DNA of 59,301 bases from the NCBI GenBank assembly GCA_050249835.1, contig JBFWPT010000023.1, positions 1 through 59,301 on the forward strand, written 5' to 3'. The notes under the pieces are model-generated. The model ran no database searches. It saw only the letters and a program-made list of their open reading frames with translations, and had not been told where the DNA came from. A program made the position numbers and the translations under genes. This document shows, in pieces, positions 57,755-59,301 of this stretch. The first letter of the stretch is position 1. The number at the start of each line of letters is the position of its first letter. The stretch is from Miltoncostaea sp050249835. GTDB lineage: Bacteria > Actinomycetota > Thermoleophilia > Miltoncostaeales > Miltoncostaeaceae.

Positions 57755-58212
57755 ATCGCCTTCTCCACGGCGCGGACGGCTGCGGACATCGCGGCCCGCT
57801 CCTCGTCGTCGAGGTAGCCGACCAGGGCCCGGAACCGCCCGAGGATCTCGCGGTCCGCGGCCTCCAGCACGGCGCGGCCCGCGCCGGTGAGCCGCACCGG
57901 GCGCCGGCGCCGGTCGGCGCCGGCCTCGGCCACGGCGGCCGGCTCCACCCAGCCCTCGCGCACGAGCGTCTGGACCATGCGCGTGGCCGTGCTCACGGCG
58001 ACCCCCGTCGCCGCCGCGAGCGCGGACATGGTGAGCGGACCGCCGGCGAGCGCGGCGAGGGTCAGGTGCTGCGGCGTCGTCAGGCGCTCGGCGGGCGTCG
58101 CGCTGGCCCTGCGCCGCTCCTGGCGCGCGAGCACCAGGGGGACGAGGCGTGCGCGCAGCCCCGCCAGGCTCGCGGCGAGGGCGTCGGGGTCTCCGGGGCC
58201 GGGTCCGGTCAT
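57685..58212 (-). CDS. MarR-family transcriptional regulator
   Basis: A 175-residue winged-helix regulator: TPQHLTLAALAGGPLTMSAL, recognition helix region VAVSTATRMVQTLVREGWVE and the wing ADRRRRPVRLTGAGRAVLEA. It is divergent from an MFS exporter, with a TTGC-N9-GCAA palindrome at its own start, so it probably represses that exporter and itself. Its Ala/Ser-rich C-terminal tail is antisense to the tail of the TetR gene for 70 bp. Confidence 0.92.
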   Translation of the reverse strand: MTGPGPGDPDALAASLAGLRARLVPLVLARQERRRASATPAERLTTPQHLTLAALAGGPLTMSALAAATGVAVSTATRMVQTLVREGWVEPAAVAEAGADRRRRPVRLTGAGRAVLEAADREILGRFRALVGYLDDEERAAMSAAVRAVEKAIQLDEERRASAAAAASSAASTSA

Positions 58213-58228
58213 TGCTTGTATTGTGCAA
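58212..58228. promoter_or_regulatory. MarR-box-like palindrome
   Basis: TTGC (58212-58215) and GCAA (58225-58228) form an inverted repeat 17 bp long, overlapping the marR start codon. TATTGT at 58219-58224 inside it is a plausible -10 box for the exporter on the plus strand. This layout fits repression of both divergent genes. Confidence 0.5.
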
Positions 58229-58274
58229 CTTTCTTGGCGGGGGCGCCGCGGCGCCCGGCGACGGATCGAGGCCG

Positions 58275-59301
58275 ATGATGACGGACGGTGTGCGCCGCGC
58301 GAACCCGGGGGTGACCCTGGGGCTGCTCGCGGTCGTGTGCGTGTCGTACGTGCTGCAGCAGACGCTGGTGGTGCCGGCGCTGCCGACGATCCAGCGCGAC
58401 CTGGACACGACGACCACCTGGACCGCCTGGGTCTTCACCGGCTTCCTGCTCACCTCCGCCGTCGCGACCCCGCTGCTCGGCAAGCTGGGCGACACCTACG
58501 GCAAGAAGCGCCTCCTGATGGTCGCGATGGGCGTGTTCGCCGTCGGCACCGTCGCGGCCGCGCTCGCCCCCAACATCGCCATGCTGATCGCCGCGCGCGG
58601 CCTGCAGGGCGCCGCCGGCGCCATCTTCCCGCTGGCCTTCGGCATCGTCCGCGACGAGCTGCCGCCGGAGCGCGTCGGCATGGGCCTCGGCCTGCTGTCG
58701 GCGACCTTCGGCGTCGGTGGCGGCGCGGGCCTGGTGCTGAGCGGCGTGATCCTCGAGAACCTGCACTGGAGCTGGCTCTTCTGGATCGGTGCCATCCCCG
58801 TCGTGATCGCGCTCGCCCTGGTGGCCGTGATGCTGCCCGAGTCCCCCATCCGCACCCCGTCCCGGGTGGACTGGCAGGGGGCCCTCACCCTCTCCGTCGG
58901 CCTTTCGGGCCTGCTCGTCGCCCTGAGCGAGGGCGAGAGCTGGGACTGGACCAGCGCCGCGACCCTCGGCGTCGCCGCGGCCTCCCTCGGCGTGCTGTGC
59001 CTGTGGGTCTGGGTGGAGCTGCGCGTGCCGGAGCCGATGGTCGAGATCGGGATGATGCGCGAGCGGGCGGTGCTCTGGACCAACATCGTCGCGTTCATCG
59101 CGGGCTTCGCGATGTTCGGGACCTTCCTGCTCGTCCCGACGTTCGTGCAGATGGGCGCCGGCCTGCCGGCCGACGTCGCCGGGCTCATCCCCTACGGCTT
59201 CTCGGCGAGCGTGATCGTCGCCGGGCTCTTCCTGCTGCCCTCGTCGGCGGTGATGCTGGTCGTGGGCCCCCTCGGCGGCATCCTGGAGAACCGCGTCGGC
59301 G
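58275..59301 (+). CDS. MFS transporter, DHA2-like (3' part cut by window edge)
   Basis: The first 342 residues of a multidrug-type exporter that continues beyond the window. ATG 58275 or 58278 (MMTDGVRRANPGVTLGLLAV). TM1 has QQTLVVPALPTIQRDLDTTT; motif A is GKLGDTYGKKRLLMVAMGVF; a GGGAGLVLSGVI segment matches motif C. It is divergent from the MarR gene, which likely controls it. It is only a distant paralogue of the exporter at 55602-57074. Confidence 0.92.
   Translation, partial: MMTDGVRRANPGVTLGLLAVVCVSYVLQQTLVVPALPTIQRDLDTTTTWTAWVFTGFLLTSAVATPLLGKLGDTYGKKRLLMVAMGVFAVGTVAAALAPNIAMLIAARGLQGAAGAIFPLAFGIVRDELPPERVGMGLGLLSATFGVGGGAGLVLSGVILENLHWSWLFWIGAIPVVIALALVAVMLPESPIRTPSRVDWQGALTLSVGLSGLLVALSEGESWDWTSAATLGVAAASLGVLCLWVWVELRVPEPMVEIGMMRERAVLWTNIVAFIAGFAMFGTFLLVPTFVQMGAGLPADVAGLIPYGFSASVIVAGLFLLPSSAVMLVVGPLGGILENRVG

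Overview
The window is about 59 kb of very GC-rich, tightly packed bacterial chromosome. Many starts are GTG or TTG, stop codons overlap by 4 bp, and several genes look leaderless. The gene content (rpoBC and ribosomal cluster, GAF/winged-helix and LuxR-LAL regulators, form II CO-dehydrogenase-like operon, BolA/CGFS glutaredoxin, class 2 PyrD) fits an actinobacterium. A Thermoleophilia-like lineage is my inference; nothing in the sequence proves it. No insertion sequence, prophage, CRISPR array or rRNA gene was seen.

Layout. 1-13911 (minus strand) is the transcription-translation core. Read in its own direction it is rpmG, tRNA-Trp, secE, nusG, rplK, rplA, rplJ, rplL, two tandem secreted S8 peptidases, a 67-residue protein, then (after a convergent hypothetical gene) rpoB and the 5' part of rpoC. 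The usual rplL-rpoB adjacency is therefore broken. A run of exactly 100 N at 5980-6079 lies between two identical 127-bp copies. This looks like an unmerged contig overlap, so the true sequence probably has no gap.

14034-25836 is mixed: a LAL regulator with an FAD oxidoreductase, two small unknown proteins, an AMP-forming acyl-CoA ligase, a TetR/RidA divergent pair with a visible palindrome, a GNAT acetyltransferase, and an hsp20-lon operon.

25833-44169 is a molybdenum region. The operon moaA-mobA-fdhD-formate-dehydrogenase-like oxidoreductase-alcohol dehydrogenase is held together by 1-4 bp overlaps and should use the guanine-dinucleotide cofactor. The adjacent xdhC-GAF regulator-coxG-coxS-coxL-coxM cluster, with divergent MoxR and VWA genes (coxD/coxE-like) and a MocA-like cytidylyltransferase, should use the cytosine-dinucleotide cofactor. 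CoxL carries AYRGAGR, the form II signature, so CO oxidation is not assured.

44201-59301 holds a glycosyltransferase, a J-domain protein, a YyaL-type thioredoxin-fold protein preceded by a twin 45-bp repeat and a possible leaderless mini-ORF, a PII protein lacking Tyr51, a BolA-CGFS glutaredoxin pair, an adenosine-deaminase-family enzyme with altered substrate residues, a CHASE3/HAMP/PP2C phosphatase, a KhtU/KhtT-like cation antiporter, pyrD, and two MFS exporters with TetR and MarR regulators and palindromic operators.

The most useful observations are: the assembly artefact; at least ten TANNNT-N6-9-start leaderless promoters; the split rplL/rpoB locus; the two-cofactor molybdenum island; and the repeat plus mini-ORF upstream of the YyaL gene.
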